From contig CP136068.1 of the NCBI GenBank assembly GCA_032622095.1, positions 159,607,465-159,671,464 of the forward strand: a DNA stretch of 64,000 nt, in the 5' to 3' direction. The DNA is from Siphonodentalium dalli (lineage: Eukaryota > Mollusca > Scaphopoda > Gadilida > Siphonodentaliidae). The position numbers were made by a program, and so were the translations under genes. This document shows, one piece after another, positions 22,481 through 35,300 of the stretch. The notes under the pieces were generated by a model. The model was not told where the DNA came from. It worked only from the letters and a program-made list of their open reading frames with translations, and searched no databases. How positions within the stretch are numbered: position 1 is the stretch's first letter; the number at the start of each line of letters is the position of its first letter.

Positions 22481-23114
22481 AAATTCGCTGTATTTATGTG
22501 CATACTATTTGTCATGGATGTTAACATTGACATGTATAAATAGGAACGAGTCATTTTAGGGTCATTCGGCCAAAAAAAATGGCTGCCAGCGGCCATCTTG
22601 GATTTCAAAATTCAATCCATTAGCATGGGCTACAGGCTATACTGTTTGTCTGATCATCATTGCAAAAACAGTCAAAAAGACTTGCAGGAAAACAAATTTT
22701 GAGTTGCGGAATTCTTGTTTGTTGGTAACCCCCCCCCCCCTGATTTTCCTGCAAACTTATATATATATATATAGGCGCACCATCACCAAATGAATCAAAT
22801 TGTGTGTTTTAAAGTTCTCAAATGGTGCTGACTAGTTAAAATATTCCACAGTGGCGCCGTCCAGGCCAGGACTATATAGTAGGGGTATAATGAAAGTTAA
22901 TGATACGGCTAACATTTGGCATCGATAAATAACCCGCAAGTTATCAGTCAAATTCTTAGACATATTTGTTAACCGACAGAAGATGTATTTTAAGAAATGG
23001 TTCCTTTTAAGCCGAGCTACCCTGGGCAGCCCTATAAGTGATATATAGTTATTTTTCAGATCAAAACTTTACAAGATATAGCTATTTGTGATGCATTGTG
23101 GGAATATTTGCCAG
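22481..23114. other. Non-coding stretch, nothing recognised
   Basis: A C-run (22731-22741) and a short TA run near 22761 are the only structures. ATGGCTGCCAGCGGCCAT at 22578 recurs near 38823. No gene is recognised. Confidence 0.4.
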
Positions 23115-23510
23115 TTAAAGGTACAAAATCCGATTCGATGGTCCCCATAACATCAGGTTCCAACAACAACAACATTTCTTGAAATACCACTGCCGCGACT
23201 GTTATCAGAATCGACTGCCAAAAAATAATGCTAACCACTGTCAATCTTAGCATAAAATGCCCGAAATGTGTTATATATCAACATTTTATTTAATGCAATC
23301 TGATATCAAGAGTATGTCGGTCGGCATTCGTCGAGTATTTGCCAGGCCGCCAAATATTCGAGGTTGTGATCAATAATATATTTAAAAACGTCGAAATCTG
23401 ATTACTCTGAGCTTTGGGTGGGTTCCTCGACTCGAATCGTATATTTGATTTACACCCGAAGCCGCTGAAACAGTAATTTAGTGTCTTTAAATCGGTTTAT
23501 GCACCTTTAA
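23115..23510. mobile_element. TTAA-flanked inverted-repeat element 2
   Basis: TTAA lies at 23115-23118 and 23507-23510. The ends are AGGTACAAAATCCGAT and ATCGGTTTATGCACCT. TTCCTCGACTCGAATCG near 23430 and CCGAAGCCGCTGAAACAGTA near 23457 match the inner parts of the element at 10209-10694. It is the same family, more diverged, with no coding capacity. Confidence 0.75.
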
Positions 23511-23689
23511 TGTGCAGCGGAGTGGACATACCAGGTCATATCGATTAAGTTGAAGAATGAACGGAAGCCTGTTGACACAGGGTGGATCAATGCACATTGT
23601 ATAGCCATACAAGAATCGTTCAGGACTAGTAGCTGTTTAATATCGACTCGATTCCCCCGCTCAGACGTTTATTATATTAACTTTATTCA

Positions 23690-23975
23690 TTCGGTTTCGT
23701 CTAACCAAAGGTGCATATCTCTATTCATTTGTCGTCGGTCGACCTAAAGGTGCATGCATAAACTTATTCGTTAAGTGTCGTGTGTCTTAAAGGTGCATAA
23801 CTCTATTCATTCGGTGGAGGCCGACCTAAAGGTAGAGAAATTTATTAATCCAATGGCGTTTATTCTAAAAGTGCATAACTATATATATTCATTCGGTGGC
23901 GGCTGGCATAAGCATGCATAAATTTATTCATTCAGTTATTCATTCCGTGGTATGATATATACAGGTTCATAACTA
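23690..23975 (+). repeat. Degenerate minisatellite, AGGTGCATAACTCTATTCATT type
   Basis: The phrase AAAGGTGCATAACTCTATTC followed by ATTCGGTGG recurs in eroded form roughly every 60 bp. The same unit reappears at 24770-24985, after the duplicated segment in between, so one array has probably been split. Confidence 0.7.
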
Positions 23976-23977
23976 TA

Positions 23978-24770
23978 CACCACCTTTTTGAAAGAAATAT
24001 GTTTGTTTAACCTTTGTTTATTTAATGGAAACTTCTTAATTTATTTACCAGCATCGGTATGCTTAAATGACTCCTCGGGGAGCATTTAAATCAGCCCTCA
24101 AGGCAAGCACACAAGGGTGACAAACATTTAATGTCCACCAACTTGAAGGACAGTGAAGGAAAGTTTTTATTTTAAACCTTTCGAACGTCGAATCGGTTTA
24201 AGAGAGATGTCTGACAACGAATTATCCTCATAATATAACGTGTAACTTTTTACAATGTGTCTGTGTTTGGTAGTGTTTGGGCTCGGATTGTCGGTGGCTT
24301 CAAAGCACTCTGTGCATGTAGTTATGGATCAACAGTGGAGAGTGACTTTTGTACTGTGCATATAGCTTATACTGTCAATTAGGATCAAAACAGGAGAAAA
24401 TACTTACCACCTTTTTGAAAGAAATATGTTTGTTTATTTATTTAATGGCAATTTCTTAATTTATTTACCAGCATCGGTGAGCTTAAATGACTCATCAGCG
24501 TAGAATTTCAATCAGCCGTCAAGGCAAGCACGGAGGGGTGACTCACATTTAATGTTCACCAACGTGAAGTACAGTGACAGAAAGAAGTGATTTATTCCAC
24601 TGAGCCGTGCCACATACCTTTAAATATATATTTTCAAGCTTGATTTGGTTTGAGGGACATCTCAATGTACCATTCCGATCGACACATGGCCATTTCGATA
24701 AGAAATGAGAATTTGTTCACACTCACTGAATTAAGCAACTATGAAGCAATGAACACTCACACTGAGTCCG
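23978..24770 (+). repeat. ~430-bp direct duplication
   Basis: CCACCTTTTTGAAAGAAATA starts at about 23980 and again at about 24410. Each is followed by ATTTACCAGCATCGGT, GCTTAAATGACTC, CAAGGCAAGCAC and ATTTAATGT-CACCAAC-TGAA. The two copies have diverged by a moderate number of differences. No coding frame is conserved between them. Confidence 0.8.
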
Positions 24771-24990
24771 TACCTTCATAAGTTCATAACTCTGACATAT
24801 ATCTATTAGGTGGTGCCTTACCAAAAGGTGCATAACTCTATTCACTCGGTGGGTGCCTTACAAACAGATGCATAACTCTATTCATCCGGTGGTGCCTTAC
24901 CAAAAGGCGCATAACTCTTTATTCATTCAGTGGCGTTTAACCAAAAGGTGCATAACTCTATTCATTCAGTTGCGTCTAACTTACGGTTTT
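24770..24990 (+). repeat. Minisatellite, second half
   Basis: Units of about 55-60 bp carry AAGGTGCATAACTCTATTCA and GGTGCCTTACCAAA. They are clearly the same family as 23690-23975, but the units here are better conserved. Confidence 0.75.
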
Positions 24991-24999
24991 TGATGTTCA

Positions 25000-25515
25000 T
25001 ATAAGGATTAACTGTCATGTGGACTGTTTTTATGGAGATGTAACGGTGAGGTAAGTGGACATAACTTGTGTAAAACCCGAAGGGTTTTACATACAAGTTA
25101 TGACCACTTACCTCACCGTTACATCTCCATAAAAATAGTCCACATGACAGTTAATCCTTATATTTATATACATTTAGCGAGAAAGCCACTCTTGTAAATA
25201 TATTTAAATCGAAAAGTGTATCGTGGCAAGATCAGCCCAAAATACCCAATAGCACCCTTGGCAAAAGTTAATAGGAACAATTTCTCTTCACATTGAAACC
25301 CGATGATGTATTAAGTCAATCCTGCGCGAGTTCAAATGCGCCCAAAGCATTACGCGTTCGTCTTTCCAAACCCAATGACGTGTGGATCGTGTTATTAGCT
25401 TGATGTTATGAGGCGTTGCGCATTCACCGAGAAATAACTGCAACTAGCCGCGTGGGCGCCGACCAATCAGAATGCTGGATTTAATGATGACAACACTTAG
25501 TGTGTAAATATATAC
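25000..25515 (+). repeat. Hairpin-plus-tail repeat E, copy 1
   Basis: A 160-bp foldback (arms ATAAGGATTAACTGTCATGT and its inverse at 25141-25161, apex AAAACCCGAAGGGTTTTA) is followed by a ~350-bp tail. The tail contains TTTAGCGAGAAAGCCACT, CGTTCGTCTTTCCAAACCCA and CCAATCAGAATGCTGGATTTA. Copies lie at 43051-43545 (same orientation) and 46440-46820 (inverted). No protein is encoded. The function and mode of spread are unknown. Confidence 0.82.
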
Positions 25516-26751
25516 GTGTATTCAATTCGAGGACACCATCATCCTCAATGGTTTACAGTGGTAAATATCTTAACGCTTTATAATAGTAAAATGGATAATA
25601 GTAACACATTTGATACCATTGGACATTGTACAGGCTGTAGTGAATGTTACAAACACCTAATATATTATTTTCCATATAGGCGACAGTGCTAACTAGAAGT
25701 CCCACCGGCCATGGTTTAAGCCTATTTGAACTTCAAGTGGTCAATTTTCCATTATAACGTCATTCGCTGCAGCAGTCTGTGACAACAAACGCGCCCTTTT
25801 CGGTATTTTTTTTCAAACTATAATCTTGCATTTCCACAACTACCCCATTTACTGCGAAAAATCAGCAGCATAAAAATACCTAGACCCCTTCCATAACTTC
25901 GGGACCCCACCAGACTCTTCCTGGACATCTAAACATACATGATCGCCATATTTACGTAGGCTATGATTTTTGGTTCCCGCTTAGGGATATTTCCCTCAAT
26001 GATTAACAACCAATCAGCAGCCATAATTTTTTTCTATGCTGACCCTACACAAATTCAAGAAGCTGAACTCTATATAATTAGTTGCTTGTTACCTGAACAG
26101 GTTGTCAGAATTGTTTTATTTTTTGTTTCTTAAAACTTATCAATTGTATAATTATGTATTTAGAAAGAAGAGCCGTTCTACTACAGCAAGTCATTCAGCA
26201 AACTAACGTAGATGTCTTCGATTACAAACGACCGACTCTTAAAATATATGTTATAAAATCACAACTTCTCGCCGGATTGAACGCGGCCCAGACCGTACTA
26301 ATTCTGCAATATGCAAGAAAAACTGAGAGCATATCGCGAGGGATTCCCGATCGCATGTGATACGAAATGTTGCGCTAAAATAAACAAATTGTAATATGCT
26401 ATGTATGAAGTCGTTTATTGTCACATTTGAACCACACGCACGTTTACTTAGAAAGTTAAAGGAACCACACGCATCAGCACGCATATTCTTGATTACACAT
26501 GCCATTCCACACTTTTATAGTTAAGGGGAAACAGGACTCGTTGCAATGCTCATTATTGCTGAAATATGTGTAAACATTTTCGGGGTTTCTGAATTCACAC
26601 TCAAATATATCAGTTACCCAGGTGGTAATATATCATTCTGGCCTATTAGATTGACCAATGAGAATGAAGATCTACTGACAAGAGATTGATTGCACCGATC
26701 CCATATTGCAAGCCACAATATTCATATGGGGTCGATATACCATCTTGTTTT
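25516..26751. other. Non-coding stretch, nothing recognised
   Basis: Short frames such as 26154-26360 have no features. No repeat partner was seen except at the right edge, where a repeat shared with 30.1 and 30.7 kb begins. Confidence 0.4.
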
Positions 26752-27015
26752 ATTTCTTGGAACTCTGCCACCTCAGGCATAATATACATTGTATTTAGGC
26801 GCAATGAAAAGGGATATACGTCGCAAATAATTTTCTACGACTTGAAATACATAGTATACCATGTACCAACACATGCATATGAGATATGACGAATTTTAAA
26901 GTCATATAAATTAACTATCAAACACAATTTGTTACCAAACTTCTGATGATTAGCCATAATAATGGACGGAGGGCGTTGATGTTATACGTCCATGGCACGT
27001 CATTGCGACGTTACC
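26752..27015 (+). repeat. Dispersed repeat G, copy 1 (diverged)
   Basis: TTTCTTGGAACTCTGCCACC, TCAGGCATAATATA, TTTTCTACGACTT and CAATTTGT-ACCAAACTTCTG match, in the same order, the better preserved copies at about 30070-30290 and 30700-30925. It is a three-copy dispersed repeat without coding content. Confidence 0.75.
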
Positions 27016-29970
27016 TATTTATTTATTTATTTTTTTATAATTGTTATTGAAACAGTCAGATGATTTTACATACAAAATGAATGGTTGTACATGTTGGATA
27101 CAAAATATAGATAATATTCATCCGATACATAGATTCAGGCATACACTCTTTCACGCACTCGCGTGTGCACTCTTACTCAGTGGCTCTAAACATCGATCGG
27201 GCAATCTTTTTTTATTATACTTCCATGGTTTAGCATGGAAGTATATTGTTTTTGTGATTTTTTCTTTTTCTCTATTATTATTCTTCTTAGCACTTTTATA
27301 ATGAGAATAGCTCAGTAGGTACAAGAGCTATAAAGCTGAAACTTTGTATGTATATATATATGTATACAATCTCTAGTGATTAGGCCTATTGAGAATCGTG
27401 TCCTCACTTGACTTGCAGAGTTACATGTATCTCCCTTTATGTGAAAAATTGGTGTTTTCAGAACTCCGAAAATATATGGAGTACAGTACTGACATTTGGT
27501 TTCCACTGAAGCATGAGCACATCAACAACTTTGTCCGTCTTTCCTCTGCAGAGTTATCTCCCATACATGTATATGAGTCAACATCGAAGTCTTTCAGATC
27601 GCCTGTCCTCACATACCAAGAAAGATAGCTGGATTTAGTTTCTATGGTAGTGCTGGCCGTTGTCAATATACTGCACAAAAATATTTTGGACAGGGTCGGA
27701 CTTACATTTTTTGGTTAGGGTGGGGGCGAAATTTTACCCAAAAAAATATTTCCGTTGATTCACACAAAACTCGATAGGTCGATTCCCTGGATCAAGGCGT
27801 TCGTGCACGTGAACGCATTTTGAAAATCCCTCGAAAAATACCAGAGTTATGGCCCCTCGAAATTCATATTTTTTGGATTAATTGTTTGCAGCCAGATCTC
27901 CTCCGAAACGGTCGTAAATTGAAGCGTATGTCATGCACACTGTTTATTCACACCAAATTCGATACATTCGATAATGCGATATAGCTATTATGTTCACTGA
28001 ATCCGTGTTGCCGTTGTGACTACCCCGTCTCAAACCTAACCCAGTTAACCAACTGTTAACAAAGAAATTGTCTATTCAAAATGTAATACATGAACTTTGA
28101 ACGAATGTTGTACAAACTCACATCTCATTCAACAAACTATCCGTTACTGATTCATTAAATTCATATTATGCTACACGCGAAACGGAGACGACTTTTGGGG
28201 AATCCAGAGTCCAAAAAGGATCCAAATCGACCTGTTCCAGAAAAGTCGTTCATTTTGTTTTCACTTTTTGAAAGAGGCTCCATTATTTCAACCTAAACAT
28301 TTGGAAAAGAGCTCTTCACAAATGTCCGCTTATATATATAATATATATTTATATATACGCGAAATTTTTTTTACCCCCTCCTTCATTCGGCTACTCCATC
28401 TCCCTGCGGATGGAACCTATCTCCGATTCGGACAAACCCGTTTCGCGGGCCAGGCTCATTCCTCTTCCTGGGACCGATAGAATGCCCATCGAATTCCAAC
28501 AATCATTACCGGTATGAGTACACATCGGTTGCAGTTCTCAATTAATTGAAACTATTTTGTATCCGTTCACGTACCCGTAAACCATATTAATATATTCTAT
28601 TTTTAAATTGAATGAACGGGAGTCAGCGTATACCGTCCAACTCCCCATCCTTGCCGCCCCTAAGTCGATGATTTTGGTATCATAATTTCGGAACGGAACT
28701 ATCTACGGTGTTGTATTGGTTTCCCATTTAGTATATAGCATAAGTTCGTTTCTATTATGTTCTATTCAGATCTGACCATTTTAAACTGTCTCCTTATCTG
28801 TATGTGTCACACGTGAAAATGTATGAGTTTATTATTAATTCGTCATATCTGAAATAATGTGGGAACTCTGTGAGTATGTCCCTAAAATATGTATAGCTAC
28901 ATTTGACTATCGTAAAACAATATTTTAACAATTTGCATTGAATACAAGCATTAACGCGAGCTGTTTCTACTAAGGGTGAGGGGTATTATGTTGTTACACC
29001 TTATGAAACCACTATCTATGTCATTTCGGTTGCACCAGCTTGCGGAATATCCGAGACGCATAGCTAAGCACATGCATCTGTTTATAAATTTGTTTTGCTA
29101 GGTGATATGGGACTCAGGTCCATCCAAATATGATATATTCTTCTATTTATGTACAGTTGTCAGGAAAAGGTAACAATGTTGGAATATATTGTTAACTATA
29201 CATTAAAATGGCAAACAATATTAATGTACTATAAAGTATAATCAAATCGTGTTCTTGTATATTTGAATGATTGTTTGTTGGATTGGGTCATCTCTCTTCA
29301 ACCAGATGTATTCATCATCAATAGCCATTACATGTATGTAGCTACATTAGGGAATTGCCAGACATGTTAGTTGCCAGCTTCGATCGATCCATTCGCTCAA
29401 ATAATGTACATACAGTTTTGAACCCATTACCCTAAAACATAATTTATGTTTTTTCGAGTGCTACGAATTTAAGCATAATCAGAGCGCACGACGATCAATC
29501 AATTATTCAACCAATCAATACTTTATTCACTATGTCCATGTATATAACTCATGAGAGGCAGTTATAAACACGCATTGTAAACAACAATTATGCATGCAAG
29601 TGTATATATAACTGAGAGTATTAGTACTACCAACTGACATGATATTAATGTAATGTAACATATATATTTTAATAAATAATACATGGTATATATATATGTA
29701 GCTAACAGTTTAACAACCATTCATTGGGAGTCGATATCTTCCGATTAGGATTTGTGTAAACCAACATACAGGCAGTTGCAACTTGAAATACACTCTACCA
29801 CACAATTCACACACACACACACACACCCGATCCAAAATGACATGGCACCATTTTTATTTAGTTTCCGTACAATATGAACCTATTATATGTTGCCTCATTA
29901 CGCCCTCTATGGTACATACTGCGAGGCTGATCTGGCGATGCCATATGCGCTATATTGCGTACCGGTTAGT
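27016..29970. other. Long non-coding stretch, no gene recognised
   Basis: Structures seen are an ATTT run at 27017, a TA-rich palindromic segment at 28333-28358 and an (AC)n run at 29808-29826. The phrase GCCAGATCTCCTCCGAAACG near 27893 has the look of the repeat phrases in Helitron-like elements, but no ends were found. Short frames have no recognisable domains. Confidence 0.4.
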
Positions 29971-30290
29971 GTCTTCGCGGATCTCTCATTGTTGCAGTAT
30001 GTAACTTTTATGACCGCGTTAATTGCTGTCGATATTTAGGTGTGAACAATGGCTGGGCGACTCTTGAAACTTTTTTCTTGGAACTCTGCCGCCTCAGGCA
30101 TAATATATATATTGTGTTTTTGGCACAATGAAATAGAATATAATTTTCTACGACTTTAAAAACATATTATAACATGTGCCAATACCTGCATCGCCTACAT
30201 TAACTGTCAAACTCAATTTGTCACCAAACTTCTGGAGTACGTTGACGTTCTACGTTCATGGCGCATCACTGTGACGTTATAACGAACCAA
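29971..30290 (+). repeat. Near-identical ~320-bp direct repeat, copy 1
   Basis: GTGTCTTCGCGGATCTCTCA starts here and at about 30597. The two copies stay almost identical through ATGGCTGGGCGACTCTTGAA, the repeat-G core and GACGTTCTACGTTCATGG. They lie 626 bp apart. Few differences imply a recent local duplication. Confidence 0.88.
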
Positions 30291-30415
30291 AGCCGGACGC
30301 TTTGGGTCGTATATAGACTATATCTGATTTTGTGACGTCACCAATTATTACTTAATACGACACTGCTGTTTTGAATTTTTTCAAGCGCTTATGTCGCACA
30401 GTAGATCGGTGGGCC
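30290..30415 (+). repeat. Repeat shared inverted with 59520-59655
   Basis: GGACGCTTTGGGTCGTATAT, AGACTATATCTGATTTTGTG, GTCACCAATTATT and GCACAGTAGATCGGTG are found in the same order, reverse-complemented and diverged, at 59520-59655, upstream of the GPCR gene. Confidence 0.75.
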
Positions 30416-30596
30416 TAAAGCATTAATGTCGTAATCTGAAACAAACGTGTGCGTCTTTCAATGGCAAGCGTTCCAAAATGAGGGGAGTTACTATTGGAAT
30501 TATGCACAGTGAAGTTCATTCGTAATTGCGGTTTACATTTTATTGAGAACATAATTATAACATGTTATGGACTGTCAAATATTTGCATTTGCAATA

Positions 30597-30925
30597 GTGT
30601 CTTCGCGGATCTCTCATTGTTTCAGTATGTAACTTTTGTGACCGCGTTAATTGCTGTCGATATATAGGTGTGAACAATGGCTGGGCGACTCTTGAAACTT
30701 GTTTTTTTCTTGGAACCCTGCCGCCTCAGGCATAATATATATTGTGTTTTTGGAACAATGAAAGGGAATATAATTTTCTACGACTTTAAAAACATATTAT
30801 AACATGTGCCAATACCTGCATTGTCTACATTAACTGTCAAACTCAATTTGTCACCAAACTGGAGTACGTTGACGTTCTACGTTCATGGAGCATCAATGTG
30901 ACGTTATAACGAACTAAAGCCGGAC
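30597..30925 (+). repeat. Near-identical ~320-bp direct repeat, copy 2
   Basis: Second copy of 29971-30290, with small indels (for example, loss of TTCT in ACTTCTGGAGTACG). It is followed directly by the 165-bp repeat that recurs at 33087. Confidence 0.88.
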
Positions 30926-30937
30926 GATTTGGGTAGT

Positions 30938-31102
30938 ATACTTATTCTATATTTATTTTGACATTCAAAATTGTCCGTGTGGCGCTTCGGAATGTGTACC
31001 TAGGTTTGTTACGCACCTTTGTCCATGTTACCGAAGACAGGTTTACCCCTGTACTCTATGGTGTTCCCAGCCCCCCTGGATCTCTATATTGTTACAACAA
31101 AT
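30938..31102 (+). repeat. 165-bp repeat, copy 1 (recurs at 33087-33250)
   Basis: From ATACTTATTCTATATTTATT through GTTACAACAAAT the sequence matches 33087-33250 with a single difference seen (CTCTATGG against ATCTATGG). A short frame spans both but ends differently in each. It has no recognised protein features, so I treat it as a repeat. Confidence 0.88.
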
Positions 31103-33086
31103 GTTGTGTAGGCAGGCATTGTGTTTACAGGAAAACCTTAGTTTCGGCTTTGACATTTGACGATTTCGTTCCACTCTACATTTTATTAATTTCCTTTACA
31201 ATTTATATTTCATGACGGCCTCTCTTTGTTTTGTTTACTTATTTTGCGGCGTACTGGCCTATACTCTCAGCTCAACGTCAATTAACTATACAAACCTAGA
31301 TGTAGAAATTAGATTAATGCTACAATGGATACCTTGTTATATATCTTCGTACCCAATATCCTAGATTTATAAATATTTCCGCCCTATTTGTTAATAGGGC
31401 TATGTCGTTATTATGCCTGCCCGACAGTACAGCCGGGTTTACGTTATATTTACCTGCACTACTGTTCAACACGCGTCCAATGAATTTATTCTATGGATTT
31501 ACTCTTATGCATGGATGTGGTGTAATCTGCCATTTCCCTGGTATGAAAAACAACCTTTTTATAACAACTATATGTCCCCTGATTATAGTGTTCTAGGTAT
31601 GAATTATAACATCAATCGTATTTCGAGTCTGTATAACTTATAAGCTATGAACTTTTCCTTTATCTAGGCCTAATACATTTACATTATTGCGGCGTAAATA
31701 CTGTGCCCTGCTTTAACTTAAGGTGTAAGCAATTTGGCTTATAGAGGGTTAATGTACACCTGGTATGTGACGTCACACGTCACATACGTCATTTCGATAA
31801 CTCTTCGCGTGATTTCCCTAAAACGTCTGCCACTTCAAGGTCCTACTGAACAAGGGCGAGCAGGGTTTCTATGTTGGGTGTACGACCAGGTCGTGTTTTG
31901 TTTCTCTATTTGGTTAATGACTATACCTATGTTTATGTGGTCATTGGAATTCATACAACTATGGGGCTGTGATGATTATTTTAAGGTAACTATATTTCAT
32001 TGTGCTTTCCAACTCGACTTTACATTCGTCGATTTGTCTTTGATAACCTGATCATATTGATCGTACGTGCAGTATTTAGCAGCTATACCATTATAGGGAA
32101 TAATGTATTATATGTATTATATACATGCTAACCTATATATATATATATTATGCACGCGTTCGTTTTACAGCCCCGATGCTGTACGCGATTTTGGTGCACC
32201 TTTCGCGCGCGTTCGGAGTTTGAAAATCTACATTGCTTGATATCAGGATGCATTTTGCCCAATTTTTCAGCATGAAGGTGTGGTTTGGTAATTTAAACTG
32301 CACGGTTCAATCTCTGGTGGCCATAGTAGGTCGGGAGCGTAAGAACCGAAACCTAATAATGAACGTACTGTATGTGAAGTTCGTTAATATACCAGAGACG
32401 CTCGCCTGATGACTTCAATTGCTGGCTATTTATTTCTGATTTCCAACATTTTAAATACCTATTTTCGCGCTTGGTCTTAGTAAACATTTTCCAAAGTATA
32501 TAATTTACGCCTCCTAATGTTATCAAGCTATGCTGACAATCAAACATAAAAAATAAAAAATATTATTGTGTAGACTTTACTGTAGCAGTATAATGTTTGC
32601 AAACTATACTAAAAACACTTATAAAGAGCGTTCCATTTGCATGCATATGCATTTTATATACACTTATCTCTATACAATTCATATTATATTTGGGTCATTT
32701 TTTCAGTTTAATCCCTTCATACACTGCTAATGAACTTCGGGGTCCAGCCCTTTATATGTAACAGTCCTCAATTCATAATGTCGTTACCCCTTATTAATTA
32801 ATTGTAAGTGCGTTACAATTCGTGCAATTATGTACGATATGAACATAGCTGTGTTACAGCACTAAATTTATCATCTGGCAGTACAGCCAATTCATAAGCA
32901 TACACTTTTGTTTACAATTAAGATTTTTTTCCCGATAGTACAATCAGGGAAGTCTATGTGTACGTTTTACAATAATTCGTGTATAGTATCATTTTTGTGG
33001 ATATTGCTTGATGTGTGGCCCTCGTGATATTACTATCCCTATGATTTAAACTAGCTGAACGGTTTGACTGGTACGCTGCCGTTCTA
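31103..33086. other. Non-coding stretch, no gene recognised
   Basis: The largest frame (31734-32051, 105 codons, plus strand) is hydrophobic in parts but has no recognisable motif, no conserved start context and no neighbouring exon. No terminal repeats were found. Confidence 0.4.
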
Positions 33087-33250
33087 TACTTATTCTATAT
33101 TTATTTTGACATTCAAAATTGTCCGTGTGGCGCTTCGGAATGTGTACCTAGGTTTGTTACGCACCTTTGTCCATGTTACCGAAGACAGGTTTACCCCTGT
33201 AATCTATGGTGTTCCCAGCCCCCCTGGATCTCTATATTGTTACAACAAAT
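33087..33250 (+). repeat. 165-bp repeat, copy 2
   Basis: Matches 30938-31102 almost perfectly. The flanks differ, so the repeat moved or was duplicated as a unit of this size. Confidence 0.88.
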
Positions 33251-33939
33251 AATATATGTAGTGCGATATATGGTTATACTGGTTGTATTAGTGGTTTCAA
33301 ATCGACTATAATCTAGATATCTATTCACGTCGCGTAGCAAACACCAGCGAAGCAATTATTAAAATTTTAAAAATATGTATGTTCTTGAATGTTTCGTACA
33401 AATCCAGTCGTAAGTCAGGATTTGTTGTTTACCCTGTGCCAATGCATTCTCTTATATATGCGAGTCGACCATAGGTCGCCTCGCATATATAAGAGGATGC
33501 ATTGGCCTAACAATTTTTTATCATTTTTTTAAATAAATGTTTTACAATTTTTAGGACATAAAATAAAAAAAATATCCATTACCCTGCAGGGAGCTCCACA
33601 CATATATATAAGCATATAGAAGAGTGTCGTCTGCTCATGTTTGCCTGGTGCTCTGTATGGGTGAAATTATAAAAATTTTAAAGAATACAAGAAAAAATTA
33701 TTAAAATTGTAAAAAATTGTTAGGCCAATGCATCTTCTATATCTATATTTGCGAATGTCTGTCTGTCTGTCTGTCTGTCTGTGTTCTATAGAAATTCACA
33801 GGGGACCATCTAGATGATGCCAAAGGGGTCTACTAGGAGTAGCTTTTTACGAGAAAGATAATGGTCGGGTTAGAATTTTCTAAAGTGACGCCGTTGTTGT
33901 CAGGGGCAGAAAAGGGGAGGGGCAGAAAAAATTGTTGTC

Positions 33940-35300
33940 GCCGATTGCCACCAAACTTATATATAATCATCCCCATAATATGAGGAATCTATTGGCGAGG
34001 TTTAAATATGGCAAAAGTCGCGCCGTTCGCGTCAGGGGCGCCCGGAAAGGGGGGGGGGGGGGCAGATTTGTTTTCCTGTCGCCGATTGCCACGAAACTTA
34101 CATATAATCATCCCCGTGATATGAAGAATCCAACGGTGTGGTTTAAATATGTCAAAAGTGGCGTCGTTTGAGTCAGGGATGAACGGAATGGGAGAGGGGC
34201 ACCAAAATTGATAAAACTATTTTTAGCGCCGATTTCCACCAAATTGATATATATTCTTCTTCATGATACAAGGAATCTAATTGTGCGATTTAACAACGCC
34301 AAATTGTTGTTTTTGGATGAGAGATTGGGAGGGGGTGGGCACTAAATTTGATAATAAGTCGCCGATTGCCACCACACTTATACAAACTCATCCCCATGGT
34401 ATGAGGAGTCTAATGATGTGGCTTGTATCTGTCAAATGTGGCCTCATTCGAGTCAGGGTTGCATTGAAAGGGACAGGGGCACCAAAATTGATGCACAATT
34501 TTTTTAGCGCCAATTTCCACCAAATTGATACACGTTCTTATCCATGATACGAGGAATCTAATCGTGATTTAAAGACGCCATAGTGGTGCTGTTTGGGTGA
34601 GAGATGGAGAGGGGGTGGATTGGCACCAAATTTGATAAAAAAAATTGTTTAGTCGCCGATTATCACCAAACTTATAAACAATCATCTCCATGATATCAGG
34701 AGTGTAATCGTGTGGTTTAAGGATGTCACAAGTGGGCCATTCGAGTCAGTGGTGTATAGAGATGAGAGGTACACAACAAATTATATCTATATGTTTAGTG
34801 CCGATTTCCACCAGATTGATACACATTCTTCTCCGTGATACGAGGAATCTTATCGTGTGGTTTATATACACCAAATTGGTGCCCATATGGGTGAGATATA
34901 TGGGGACCTTAAATTTGATATACTCGCCAATTTTCACCAATTTCATATATATGCATCTCTAATCTCTAATGAATCTTAGTGTGTGCAGCTTGAGTCCGAA
35001 ATAGGGACTGGAGGGTCACCAAAACTGATACAAAATATTTTTAGTACCAATTACCATCAAAGTCAGACACGTTCTTCTCAAATGATACAAGAAATAAAAT
35101 CGTGCTGTCTGTCTTTCTGTATGTCTGTGTGCGTTCTATATATATAACTTCACGCGGTACAATCGAGATGGTACCAAGGCGTTCTAAGAGGGGTAACCTT
35201 TTACAAGGAAGATAATGGTGCGGGTTAAAATTTTCTAAAATGACGCTGTTGGTGGGAGGGGAAATTAAAAAAATATGGTGAAATAGTTTTGTCGCTTATT
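33940..35300 (+). repeat. ~140-bp tandem array inside Helitron H
   Basis: GCCGATTGCCACCAAACTTA or its variant GCCGATTTCCACCAAATTGA starts near 33940, 34081, 34228, 34361, 34509, 34655, 34800, 34926 and 35044. The two variants tend to alternate, giving a higher-order dimer of roughly 280 bp. Each unit also has CATGATA-GAGGAATCTAAT and GAGTCAGGG or GTGAGAGAT. Confidence 0.82.

Noticed and set aside
31734-32051. 105-codon plus-strand frame
   Set aside because: No recognisable domain, no splice partners, no repeat homology; length is not remarkable in 64 kb.
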